64,000 nt of DNA from assembly GCF_021134715.1 (NCBI RefSeq), contig NC_060020.1, positions 2,046,001-2,110,000 on the forward strand, in the 5' to 3' direction. The DNA comes from Daphnia pulex (taxonomy: Eukaryota > Arthropoda > Branchiopoda > Diplostraca > Daphniidae). Shown piece by piece: positions 14,436-26,100 of this stretch. The notes beneath the pieces are model-generated. The model was not told where the DNA came from. It saw only the letters and a program-made list of their open reading frames with translations, and did not search any database. Made by a program: the position numbers and the translations under genes. How positions within the stretch are numbered: position 1 is the stretch's first letter; every line of letters starts with the position of its first letter.

Positions 14436-17053
14436 TGTGATGTGACTTTGGCTTCAATGCCGCCTTTTGTGTACCAACCGTATGGGTACGGTTGTTAACT
14501 GTGTGACGTTGGGATTCATTTTCTTGTTGGGATATCGCAGCGCATTGTCGGGACCCACTTCTTTTTCGTTCGTTACTTTCAATAAGAGGCTCAAATTGAC
14601 CGGCAGTCGCCCCGCACGCACTGAGTTCGGAGGACTACCCGGCGCGCCAATTTTCGAAAAAGAATCATAATAAAAAAGGGACGAACAATACAACGTTAAT
14701 AGAGAGAACAGAAGAAATATCTGCCGAGCAACCAGAAAAAAAAAACCATGTACGAAAAAATATTTGTTCGTGAGAAATTCTGATTTCCCCCTCGGAATAA
14801 ATGGCGCGATCGGGAGCGAAAAGAAGAACGACGACGACGACCGGCGGTCAAGAAAAGAAAAATATAAATCCGAACGACTTTTTCTTCTAAAAACAAATTG
14901 TCGTCCATTTTAATATATTTTTTTGGAGGGGGTAGTAGTCTAGACTCTTTTTCTGTGTCTTGTTCCTCTTATTCTGCGTACCCAGAGGAATCCCACATTC
15001 ATCTAATAAACGAAGTTGTGCCATTAGCGGACGTCGGCGGTTTTCTCACGCTATTTCTTTCTTTTTTTTTTTTGGTTTTCTTTTTTTCTTTTTTTTTTTT
15101 CTTTTCTCTCTCTTCTCAAAGTTGTGATGCAATCAGCATATAATGCACGGCGCTGTGGGCACACACACGGTAGTAGGGGCAGACCCGAATAGGAACCGGC
15201 CCGCGTATCTCCACATAGAGCACGGCCGGGGCTATATGTAGGCAAATGCGTCTAACCAAAGTGCCAAGAACTTTGTTGCGACGGAGGCTACTTGTAGCTG
15301 GGCATTTCTTTTTTTGGTTTTTCTCTCTTTGTTTTTACTTCTTTTAACTCCCGTCCGTTCCCACACATTCGATCAATGGCCTCCCTCCCCGACTGACCGC
15401 AAACTCATTGGGACCCACGGCCCACGACGTCTCAGGTCAGTTCACGCATGGCTATACTATAGTCCCTTTTTTTCTACCTAATCTCTTCTTATATGTACCT
15501 GTTCATTGTTTTTCTTTCTTTCCTTTGGGATGAAACTGGAAAATATTATTTCCTTTTTTTATTTTTTATTTTTTTTTATTTTCGCATTATTAGCATAGAC
15601 GCAGCAATTGTCTTTTGTTTGGGTCGGGGATGCAGAACAGGAAACGTGAAAACAAATAAATTACAGAAAAAAAAGAAAGGAAGTTGAACGTAGACGCAGT
15701 TCAACGGGACAAACAAAAAAACAACAAGCAGGTCCCATCCAAAAAATGATATCATGCGCCGCGTTGTTACAATAAATAAAAAAAAAAGATGCGCTTTTCT
15801 TTATTGGGTGATTATTATAACTATACCGGCGTCGCTCGTCTGCCTTATATATCCGTTCACGCGCTTGTACATCCCCAGAAAAATATTCACACCGTTTACA
15901 AGCTCCATTAGACTTTGGTGTGCCATACCGTCGCACCGTTGGAAAAAAAAACATAGAAGCTAATAAGTAATAACGTCTATCCTCGTCTCGTTTTGTGTTT
16001 TTATTAAAAGAAAACAACAACCGGGCCCCGGAGAGTGTATAAGTAGGAGGAGATATGACCATAGCCCGTCCGTCTGCCTTGATATACACACAAGGCCGGT
16101 AAAACATATCCAAGTATACACTATATAATGTTTTATGCAAGTGAATGAAGAGAGCCGGTCGACTGCTGCTGGACTTATGGCGAGGTTATTTCGAATACAT
16201 TTTTTTTTTCTTTTTCCAGAGCTCTCGAACTCATTAAACGTTGACGACATCGCCATCAACGCCAACGCCGCCGCTCTCTCTCTCCCACCGTCGCACCTCC
16301 TTCTTCTCCTCTTCCTCGTAAAAGAAAATGAGCAACACACATTTTTTTATTTTAAATCCAGCCGCCAGAAATTTTGTTTAGATTACGTCCGTGTGAGAGA
16401 CTAGACACATAGAGTATGAGTAGCATAAATGGGTATCAGCTATAGGTGCTGCTTTACCTTGTCACTCTACTACGGAGCATTTGCTGTCTGATATGTCTCG
16501 GACGTTCTATTCTGCGGTGATGGACACGAAATTGCGTTTCCCGTACACCTTTTTGAGACGCAGCACGTCGTGTAATTGGCCATATAATACATCGAGATAC
16601 GGCTGTCTAGAGAGTATTTAGGATACGTGTGTATAGACACGGGACCCTTTTTTTTTCTTGTTTCAGGTGTTGACTCTTGTGTGTCGGCAAATTTCTATAC
16701 GATAGAGCTCCTTATTATTATTATATTCCCATCGTCCACTTTGCGTTGTTGTTGTGTCGGGCGGTGTCGGTGCCGCATGTCGGATGAATAACGACAGCCA
16801 CCAGCCAACAGCGGCTGATGTGATAGGGTGTATTATAATACCATTGCGATCCCGCTGCGTTTCGTTTTGGGGATTACGGGATTCGATCAATTCGAGCGAT
16901 GATGGGAGACCATCACCGCCAAAAGCGCTTGCCAGTCAAGCGCGTATTGTGGCAAGATAAAAATAGATTTTTGTTTGGGCTGTACGGAGATTGGCCATTT
17001 TTGTAATTTGACGAGTGGAATCTTATTATACATGCGCCATTTCTTAATTTCAG

Positions 17054-17092
17054 AATTGGAAATCTTATTTAAGATTAATAAGATTTCCAATT
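17054..17092. repeat. Perfect 15-bp inverted repeat (hairpin)
   Basis: The arms AATTGGAAATCTTAT (17054-17068) and ATAAGATTTCCAATT (17078-17092) are exact reverse complements separated by a 9-base loop. No gene surrounds it. It could form a stem-loop or cruciform, or be a remnant of a small inverted-repeat element. There is no U-rich tail or known microRNA seed that would assign a function. Confidence 0.85.
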
Positions 17093-20000
17093 TAGTAAAT
17101 CTACTATTTAAAAAAAATGAATAATTATTGTTTTTTTAAATACTTGATTTTTTTTGGCGCCGAGTTTGATTTACGTACAACCATAATCCTCGTCTGGGAT
17201 ATTCAAATGTGTAAAAATAACCCAAATGAACCAAAAATACCGAGTACACTTATTCAATTCTGTCTTTATTGACGAAAAAGAGGAGGCCGATAAAGGTGCC
17301 GGCGCTCTCTTGTTGTCGCCAGATTAGCGGAGTCATCCAATCGGCCACTCGATGTGACGTCGGCACAGCCAAGTAGCCAACAACATCCATTGATAAGAGG
17401 GGCTTATCATACAAGAAAACATCATCCGCACCTATACACACAGCCACTTGACCGTGAGGGTAAACAATCCGTAATCCGCGTGATAAAAAAAAAAACCAAC
17501 CTACCAACCGGAGTTAGTAAAAATAAGAATTCGGCGGCACCTGTACATACTATAACAAGAACTCGGAATATAAAAACATTAATCACGCGACGCTAGTTTT
17601 TTTTTTTCTTTAATTTTAATTTCTTTATTTAATTTATGTGGACGTGAGCAATCGCGAGCGTGCGGGGATTTAGATTCAACTGACTGGTTGCCGTTTTCCA
17701 CGTCTTTTCGATCTTCTTTTTTAAATCAAATCTCCCGAACGAAAAGCGGCGCGCGGACGTTACGACGAATGCAAAGAAATAACTATATGGTCGTTTTTAT
17801 TTTATAAACAACACTCTCGGCGGAATTCCCGAAAACTGTTGGCCGTCCAATATAAAACCCAGAGTCGTGATTAATGACCGCCCAATGGACAAATCAAATC
17901 TTGATTCGCCCATTTTCTTTTCTTCTTCTGGGAAACTGAGCTATCCTCCGCGCTCAGAAGAATTTCTTTTTTTCTTTCCATATATTCCTGTACTCACCAC
18001 GAGCCCTGCGTATAAACCTGTGTGTTTTTCACATCACCTGCGCAGAGGAACATTCGTCCAACATCTGCTGGCCAACAGCGGCCAGCAGAGAGTTTGGTCG
18101 ATGTTAAAAAAAAAATAATAATAATAACGACATCATCAGGAGCAGCACACAGCGGCGATCGAGACAATTTCAACCCAAAATCTCGCCGTGTGGTCCCCCC
18201 CGTCAGTTTCCAAAAGCCAAATTCACATTCGAAAATTGAGATGCTGCTGTGGATATAACGAAGCTAAAGTGAAATCACCTTTTGATATCTGCCAGTATAG
18301 TATTATAGTAGCTATATTCTCTGCTGCTGTTGTTGTGAACCCTATAGAGTAATAACCTTGTCATTTCCCGTTGTATCAAACGTGTAATTACCTATGCTGC
18401 TGCTGCTGTGTATCTCGCCAGACGCAAGTAGCTTATTGTCAGTCGAAAAAAAAGCTAGAGACGTAAAGTGCGGATTCATCTTTGAATGTGACGACAGCAG
18501 CGGTCACCGTTGGTCATTCAACACCAGAAGATCTCAAGAGGATCTCAAAGATAATTCCCCAACGTAGAGGACACACTGAGAGGAGATGATGATTCGAAAG
18601 CCTCATCATGTCCAGTCCCCACACAATAGCCAACAAGGGTTCCATGTTTTTACTCTGCGTAACGTCACACATTTTCTATCCACTTCCGAGAAAAAAAAAT
18701 CCCCCCAGACTCCACAGACGTCAGCATCAAGTACAGCCACAACCGAAAAGACGTGGTAGACTCTGTGTGTGCATATGGATACACACACAAGTGTGACAAG
18801 GCAATCTGTTTTGATTTTTTTTTCTCTCTCTCTCTCGGCTGCCGCCCGCCACGGGAGGTGCTGGCAAATGTGCACTCGGCTCTTTTCTCTTGATGATGAC
18901 GTCTGTGAGCTGCTGTTCCTAGGCTTCACCTGACGTATTTTCCCATGCACGTATAGGTCTATACGCGGTGTATTATGCTATTTATAAACCGCGGGATATT
19001 CAGACAAATGTGTCCTCGGCAACACAGCGCGGTGCGGCTATAGTATATACATACACTTTTAGAATTGAGTCAAAAGATGTTTGTACAAATAAATTTTGAA
19101 ATGACCAACAAAAGAGGAAGGAGGACTGTGAAGGCGACATTTCTCTTGTCGAGTTGACGGATTGTCCTCTCTCCATTCACATCCGTCGCGGGTGATTTGA
19201 ATGCCAACAGGAGGACCAGCCGGGACCCACACAACAACACGCCGGTTGTGTGAAAAGCGAAACGGTGGCAGACGGGAGAAGAAGAAGAAGAAGAGCCGCG
19301 ACGGTGCGGCCGTTTGTGATTATCACGGTCGTACAATTTACCATCGCAAACAAAACAAGAGGAAGAAGAAGCCGCGCCGACTTTTTTTGAAAAAAGGAGA
19401 AAGAAATCGACGACGCTGGGCTGTTCAAAACGGTTAACCGAATCAAACCGTTTCCAATTGGCTCATCAGCAGACACATAACCGACCAAGAAATGAGGAGC
19501 GAATAAAAGCCGGGACGATAGACCGAGATAACATCATCACACAAAAACTTTGATGGCGATATTCTCTCAAGAGATTTCCACTGCGGGTAGCTCTCTCTCT
19601 CTCCCAGCGTGAGCAGCAAATGTCTAAACTGCAAGAGGGGGGATATAGAGAGTCATTCGAATGTTCCACACATCAGAGATACACGTACAGTAATAGTTGC
19701 AGTAAAAAAACGAGTGGGATTTAGTCGCTTTTATCGCCAGAGATGGTATTAGACACCACATCAAGCCGGCACGGCTGTTCCTTCTGTTGACCACCCGTGA
19801 GTTATATGTACTGCTGCCGTTGTCTTTTTTCTTCTTTTTCTTTAGCCTATACACGATCGTATATTCCTCGATGACTCTCATCATCATCATCTAGCTTAGA
19901 GAGACAATAGCGGCCGGGACGCGCTCTTATACAACCGAGCAAATCGTTCTCGTCCCAAAAGAAACGAATAGACTTTTTTTTTGTTTTGTTTCTTTGGCTG

Positions 20001-20687
20001 GCGTCTTTATTAGACTGGTCGATGGCGTGCTAATGAGCAATTTACCTTCTCGTCGCTTAAATTTTCCATCCACTTGACTCTCTCTGAATCTTTTTGTGGC
20101 TATGGAGTATGGACCTCTTGGGTCTCGCGCTGTAATTCCCGGCATTTTTCGGCAATCGTTCAATAATAAAAAAAAGTTTTTTAGAGAAAAAGAATTTAAA
20201 TGTAGACGAGATATAACCGCCCGAGTATATGACGTCTATGGTTTCTCTGATTGCGCTGAAATTGCAGAACAAAAGAAAAAAAAAATAGAAAAAAATAAAA
20301 GAATAGACGCAAGGAATGTCGACTCCTGCTGTTGCTGGCGCTCAGCTTTTTCTTCTTCTTCCACTTCTCGTTTTCCATATGCAACGCGGGGAGAGAAGAG
20401 AGAGAAAAATGACTTGACAGTTGGAAATGAAGGAGAATAAACTTGGTCGACTCGAGTCGTTATTGTCGTTAACTGTTACGTGATACGAGTAGATATGGCG
20501 ATTAGCGATATGGAAACCTGACAGCCCTTTGTTTTTCACAGTATATAGATACGATACTATCATCATATCTACATAACAGAGGAATGTAATCAAATGGACA
20601 AAAATTAATTTATTTTGGCATTCCACCTTTGGTTACCAGGAAGTGCCGGTGTAGCGGCAAGACCCTCTAGGTGGAAAAAAAAATTGT

Positions 20688-21102
20688 TCAAGTTGCAGTT
20701 TGCTTCAAGTGTTTCAAGTTCAAATATTTCTGAATTTGATTGTTGAAACCCACAGACAAAGTTGCGAGGTACGAAAACAAGCCTGATCTGCAGTGGTTCC
20801 ACACGTGAGCATGAACCCTGACTGAGAAAAACAAAAACAGCAAGATGAAAAAATTTCAGCCAACTGCATGGCCCAGGAATGATCGTATTCCGTACTCCGC
20901 AACGATTTAAAATCAACCCCACCAAATGGTCAAAAAGGAAGAATAGAGATGAATTTGTCCTACCTTTAAGCCTGGGAAATACAGCCAGGCTTCCACAGGT
21001 GCTCCATCCAGCCACAGAAAAGTTGAATCCACCAGAGGAGGGATAGGTAAAAGGGAGTCCTCGTGAATACACCCACACTCGCATGGGCGTACACGAGAAC
21101 AT
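20688..21102 (-). CDS. Weak spliced ORF candidate, unknown protein
   Basis: A minus-strand frame opens with ATG at 21102. After 46 codons it reaches a plausible donor (AAAG|GTAGGA, exon end 20964). A pyrimidine-rich acceptor (TTTTTCTCAG) precedes 20821. Splicing these joins the frame to a second exon that stays open until a TGA at 20688-20690, giving about 89 residues. I recognise no domain, and there is no clear signal peptide or membrane segment. The reading depends on two splice sites that occur easily by chance, and the same DNA also reads through unspliced as a 165-codon frame. I offer it as a hypothesis only; lncRNA or no gene are at least as likely. Confidence 0.15.
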
Positions 21103-21855
21103 TTAAGAAAGGGGAATCGAAGAGATCCTTAACTCGGTCGACACTGGATGTTTCTCCAATTGAAGAGGATGCTGTTTATCTAAATAAAAAATATCAACAA
21201 TGAGTTACGAGAAATATTTACAGAAACAATAACAAGCAAGGAAAAGTTGAAAATAAGACATTTGTAAACCAGGGGTGAAACCTAATTGTTAATAAACAGG
21301 GGAATTGAAGGTTTCCCTGTAATACATTGCATTTGTGCAAGTCATGTACATCATTAAAAAATCTGGCAGGTAACATGCAGGTTGATAAAAGTAACGAAAA
21401 TTATTACCTAAGTGAGGATGCTGTGATTGTTGCTGATGACAGGAGGCCATCAGTCAAATCATATGACTGGACTTCCAACACAAGCAAAACTTTGCTGTTA
21501 CGATGGCTGGCTCAGGCCTGAATTCTGCACAGAGGAAAATGTTACATTTAGTGCAAATAACAAACTGCAATGCATCGACAAGGGGATAAATAATGCTAGT
21601 CAGGAAGTTACAATTCACATTCTTGAAACAAGTTTAACTCTTCTATTTAAGCCCATCTAGTCGGTCATCCCATTTTCATTGTGAGAATTTACCCGCCAAA
21701 CAACATGGAGTGGAGAGCATGGAAAGCTGCGACACCAAAGTTGACATGACGATGACCACATTTTTGTAACTTTATTTTCGTGCATCCATGTTCTAAAAAG
21801 TGATCGTTCCGTTTTTAATTGGAATGTTAGTTTTATCGTTGTCTGTGGTCTCATT

Positions 21856-21882
21856 GTCGAACTGGTCGAACTGGTCGAACTT
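21856..21882. repeat. Three tandem 9-mers
   Basis: GTCGAACTG is repeated twice exactly and a third time with its last base changed. It sits at the right edge of the less repetitive island and has no visible function. Confidence 0.9.
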
Positions 21883-22904
21883 GTTTAACAGTATTACGGT
21901 AACGAAATCTTCGAAAATCTGATGAGCAGACGACACTAATATTCTAATTAGCAATACTTAAGATATCGATTAGAATTCATTAAAAATCGACCCCTTCCCT
22001 AAATCAAAACCGCAAAAAACGATAAAAAAGCGATTTAATCGCTCAACATCTTGGAACCCAAGTGGGAATTAATTTTATTCTCTTTTTTGCCCAAATGTTG
22101 TCGTGCAACTTTATTACTACAAAATTTGCGCTGTGATGATTCAATGAAGACAAATTTTAGCCGGGAGATTTCAATTTCTCAACAGCAGATGTGATTTCGA
22201 GGTACTGATGACGTGCAAAAATTCCCTTGTGAAGAAAGCAAAGAAAAAATAACCCTTTTTTTTTGGCGCATTGATAATAACCATGTGTGTCCAGTCCGGT
22301 GGGTGTGTACTGCTATAGTCTTGTTTCATGCATGTTAGTATACAGCACATACGTATAGTTATTCAGCATGTTTCTTTCTTCTTTATATTATTTGCTGTTA
22401 TCTGCGCTGTCCAGTCAAGCGACTCTATCCCAGCCAAAAATTCCTGGGCGGAGGGGCGCGCTTGCTGGACTATACGGAACATCTATCGTACGCGTACATC
22501 TCTGGCCGGACGGATTCGCAAGTATGAATATGAGATTTTCAACGGTGACTCCCCAAAAATAAAGTAAAAACCGCAGACGGATTACCATAAGTGCAGTCTG
22601 TAAAAAGTGACCGGTGCGCGAGAGTTTTGCTGTACATTTCTTATGCGTTTCCTTTTTTATTTAATATTATTGTATTACGGAATGGGAAATATTTTGGGTG
22701 AAAAATAAAAACGAAAAAAAAATGATTATCTCGCACTGATACATCACGTCAAATTATTTTGATAGCAAGAGGGAAATATAAGAAGAAGAAGACCCAGAAG
22801 AAAACAATTCTGATTTTTTATTTTATAAGACGCCATGGGAAAATCGGACGCCTGGGAAAATAAGACAACAATTTTCTTTGGCTGGCCTATTCTGGTTGTG
22901 TCCA

Positions 22905-22924
22905 GTGTGTGTGTGTGTGTGTGT
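22905..22924. repeat. (GT)10 microsatellite
   Basis: Ten GT dinucleotides followed directly by ACACAC, so the tract is partly self-complementary. Confidence 0.9.
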
Positions 22925-23071
22925 ACACACCATATCCCGTTTGTTTGTAACTTGCTGGGCCAGCGAAATAATCCAGCCTTTTTGGACAGTGGTCGTCGAC
23001 CAAAAAGCCAAGAGAAAGAGAGAGGGGAAATAATAAATAGATATTTAATAAATGGTACGGTAGACGAAGGG

Positions 23072-23100
23072 AAGTGTGTGTGTGTGTACATACGTATGTA
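23072..23100. repeat. Alternating purine-pyrimidine tract with palindrome
   Basis: A (GT)n run leads without a break into the 14-bp palindrome TACATACGTATGTA (23087-23100). The whole stretch alternates purine and pyrimidine, a composition known to favour Z-DNA under supercoiling. Confidence 0.8.
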
Positions 23101-26100
23101 AGTTATGTCCTTTTTTTTCGGTTTGCGTTCTGGCGGCCAGTGATTGATCTATTCTCCCATCGCCCTGACTTGATAAATAGACGAATCAATCAGTTTTTAT
23201 TTTTTTTTAACCATTGCGGTCTTTCTATTTCTTTTTTCTCACTTGATTCTCTTTCTTCTTTATCTTCTTATGGCCGTAATAATCCGACACGCAGAATTGA
23301 AAGAATTCCCCGGTCGCTGTAGCACGGAAACTTCCTCGAGCGCCATTTTTCATATCTATCTCACCCAAGCAAAAATGTTATCAGAGGCAAAAAACTATAC
23401 TATTATTTATAATAGAATTCTTTCCAATCGCACCCTTCATCTTCCTGTGGCATTTATCAGATTGTTCAAAGCTGCACCGATTCATTCAGCAATTTGAGCC
23501 AAAATCCGACGTTTTGGAACGCTGATGGAACCGACAGATAATATAAACGTGCCTATAAAAGTCGTCACATGACAACGGGAAAATCGGCCATTTGAAGCGA
23601 AAAAAAAACGGCAATCGCACAAAAGAGATCGCCAAGGTTCGCATCGCGAATCGCGGGAATCGAAAACCTTTTTTTGGGTTGGATTTCCCGGATTCCGGAA
23701 TTGTTGCGGTTGTCAAATCATTGCCAAACCGCTCGCGGATGGCCGGCAGAGCTCATCACTCACCGCCAAACGTCAGTTCTAAATAGGACGCGGAGTCTAT
23801 CCTGATATAACTTTCCCTTTTTCTTCACCCGATTGGTTATTGTGCCGCTGTGACCGACGAGGATATGTGTACTTATGGGAATCTATGGCGACAGATATTG
23901 AGGTTCACTGGCCCACCTTTCTCATCGCTTGGCTCCTTCGACTATTGATAAATAATAACTGGCTTTTTGATGGTTAAAAAGAAACTGTATCGATATCGGG
24001 AGGGAGGATCGTGAGTTTGTGTACTGAAAACCTCAAAACTTCTTTTATTTTTTGGGGGGAAAAGGGGTTTTTCCCTTGGCTTCTTGATTCGATGCTGCCA
24101 TTATTATCGCGACCGACCATTACCCATTTGAATGAACACCCGCAAAAGCGTTTTTTGGTTTCCACTCGGTGATGGCTAGCTAGATATGGCGTCCCACATT
24201 TCAACCCCTCAAGTTAATGACGAAGGATTTTTATGCTGCCGTATATTCGAAATGAAAAGACAAAAAGAAACGGAAGATGACGACGGCGGCTGGGCAGTGA
24301 TGCGCAAAGCAGAGGCCAGTAAAAATAAAAACACACAAGAAAAATAGAAATAATAATAACCAAAAGTAAAAAAACGGACGGAAGGAAACAAAACAGAATT
24401 TCCCATGCCGCGATATTACATAAAAAGGAAGGAAAAGAAATGGATATAAAACTATAGTCGACTCTCCCGAGGTCCAGAGGTGTCCAAAGTCGCCGCGCGG
24501 TCACTAATCAGAAAATAAAAAAATTTTGGGAAACAACGAAAAAATAAATGAAGGAAAAATAGTATTTCTAAAGAAGAAAAAGAAAAAAAAAACAAAGCAA
24601 TGACCGTCGAACCACCACATACAAGTCGCCGCCTTGTGTAACGCACCAGTGACACACAGCACAGACAAACTTCTCTCTTTTGTACTGGAACTAATTCGCT
24701 GGTAATGGACGCGATCCGAGCGTGCTGCCTAGCTGCCCTCATCATCCAACCAGCCAACAACTAGAACCAAACTTTTTGGCTTATTCCCTATATAGTTGTA
24801 TTAGCTTCTTTTTCCCAATTGTCTCCGGTAGTCTTTTTTTTCTCTCCTAATTTACGGACTTTTATAGCACCAAAGTGCACCACCGTTGACATGTGAATGA
24901 ATTACTGGGCCAATTGAATCATCCAAGCTTTTTTTCTTTTTTAAGAATAATGCACCGGTCACAAGCCAGTGACTTTTGCTTCTTGTTTGATATAATGTGC
25001 AGACCGTAAAGTATAGCCAAGTCTACATCACTCGATTGTGTGTGGGAGACGTCCGCTATATCACGCGGGATATATAAGAGTCTCCCTCCTCAAAAGAAAA
25101 AACCCGAACCCAATGTCTATTCCCGGCTTCTTTCAGCTGCGTCTTCAAGTCATTTCATCCAGCAGCGGCGCAGCAGTTGGGGTTAGGAAGTCGTCGAGGC
25201 GCGTCGCGACGCCACACCGTCATGTTAGTAACGAGGAGGCGGGCGACTTGATGACTTTTAACGGTGGGCGACGTCGGTCGGTCGGTCGGTCGCCGTCGAT
25301 GTCATAACGCGTCCCGAGAAGAGGAGGCGGATGTGGCGTTTCAACAATCAAGAAAAAGAAAAAAAGAACTTTTTTTTTGCTTTTTGTCGTTTTGTGTCGC
25401 AAGTGCTGCACGATGTCTCCCACGTTCTCCACTTGCGCCATCTTTTTCCAACTGCCGGACCAGCAAGAAATACTCTACGGTCTTATTGTCTCACTGTGTT
25501 GTTGTAGCCAGTGAATTTATCATGACTAGAGTTGTTCGGCAATGGCTATAGGAATCATCAACCCGCTCCGCCGAGTGTGAACTGCCGAAAGAAAAGTCAA
25601 GTTCCGCCGACTACATTTACCCAGAAGCGCGGCCAGCAAATCGGCATCGCGTGAATCAGACGAATAAGATAAACGTCCAAGGCATATACACTAGCAACCA
25701 GCAGCCAAAGTCCCGGGCCGGCACACGAATAATCTAATACAAGAAAGAAATAAAAAGGCTCATAATATAACATTCGATGGATAATATCCGCCCACCGATC
25801 GTCCCGTCCAAATTGAGTCGGCATCCTACCATGGCCACAAGCGCAAGCAGCCGCTTGAACGTTTTCTTTTCTGTATAGATATTCTCTTTCCGTTACGATC
25901 GGTCGGGGCCTTTTAAATATATTTTTGTGTGTTTCTCGTTTTCTGGCCGCCACGCAACACGTCCCTTATAATAATAACAAACGCGCAAGACACACGTTGA
26001 CTTTAGGCTGCCAAACTGTAAAAAAAAGAGAAATGAACGAATTGGTCAACGCTTGATGGTGGACGTTTCGATCGACTGTTCTCACGCGAGCCAAGGGAAG

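Larger units (their letters stand above)
1..20600. other. Gene-free, microsatellite-rich intergenic DNA
   Basis: I see no supportable gene in this stretch on either strand. The open frames are short (mostly under 160 codons) and translate into low-complexity runs of Lys/Arg/Glu or Phe/Leu/Ser, as expected from purine- or pyrimidine-rich tracts. The DNA holds many homopolymer A/T runs, (AAG)n, (TG)n, (AG)n and (AAAT)n tracts and frequent CTATA/TATAG words. It lies 3' of the atonal gene, so distal enhancers could be present, but none can be recognised from sequence alone. Short exons of an unknown gene or a lncRNA cannot be excluded. Confidence 0.6.
20601..21900. other. Less repetitive island, unknown content
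   Basis: Composition changes here: microsatellites and homopolymers become rare and the sequence looks more like unique or formerly coding DNA than its surroundings. It holds a minus-strand frame of 165 codons (20605-21102) and two overlapping plus-strand frames at 21327-21660. None resembles a family I know. A lncRNA, a decayed gene copy or an old transposon fragment are all possible. Confidence 0.35.

Noticed and set aside
15661..16140. 159-codon minus-strand frame in the gene desert
   Set aside because: Among the longest frames here, but rich in Phe/Tyr/Arg from T- and A-rich tracts, with no recognisable domain and no coding partner.
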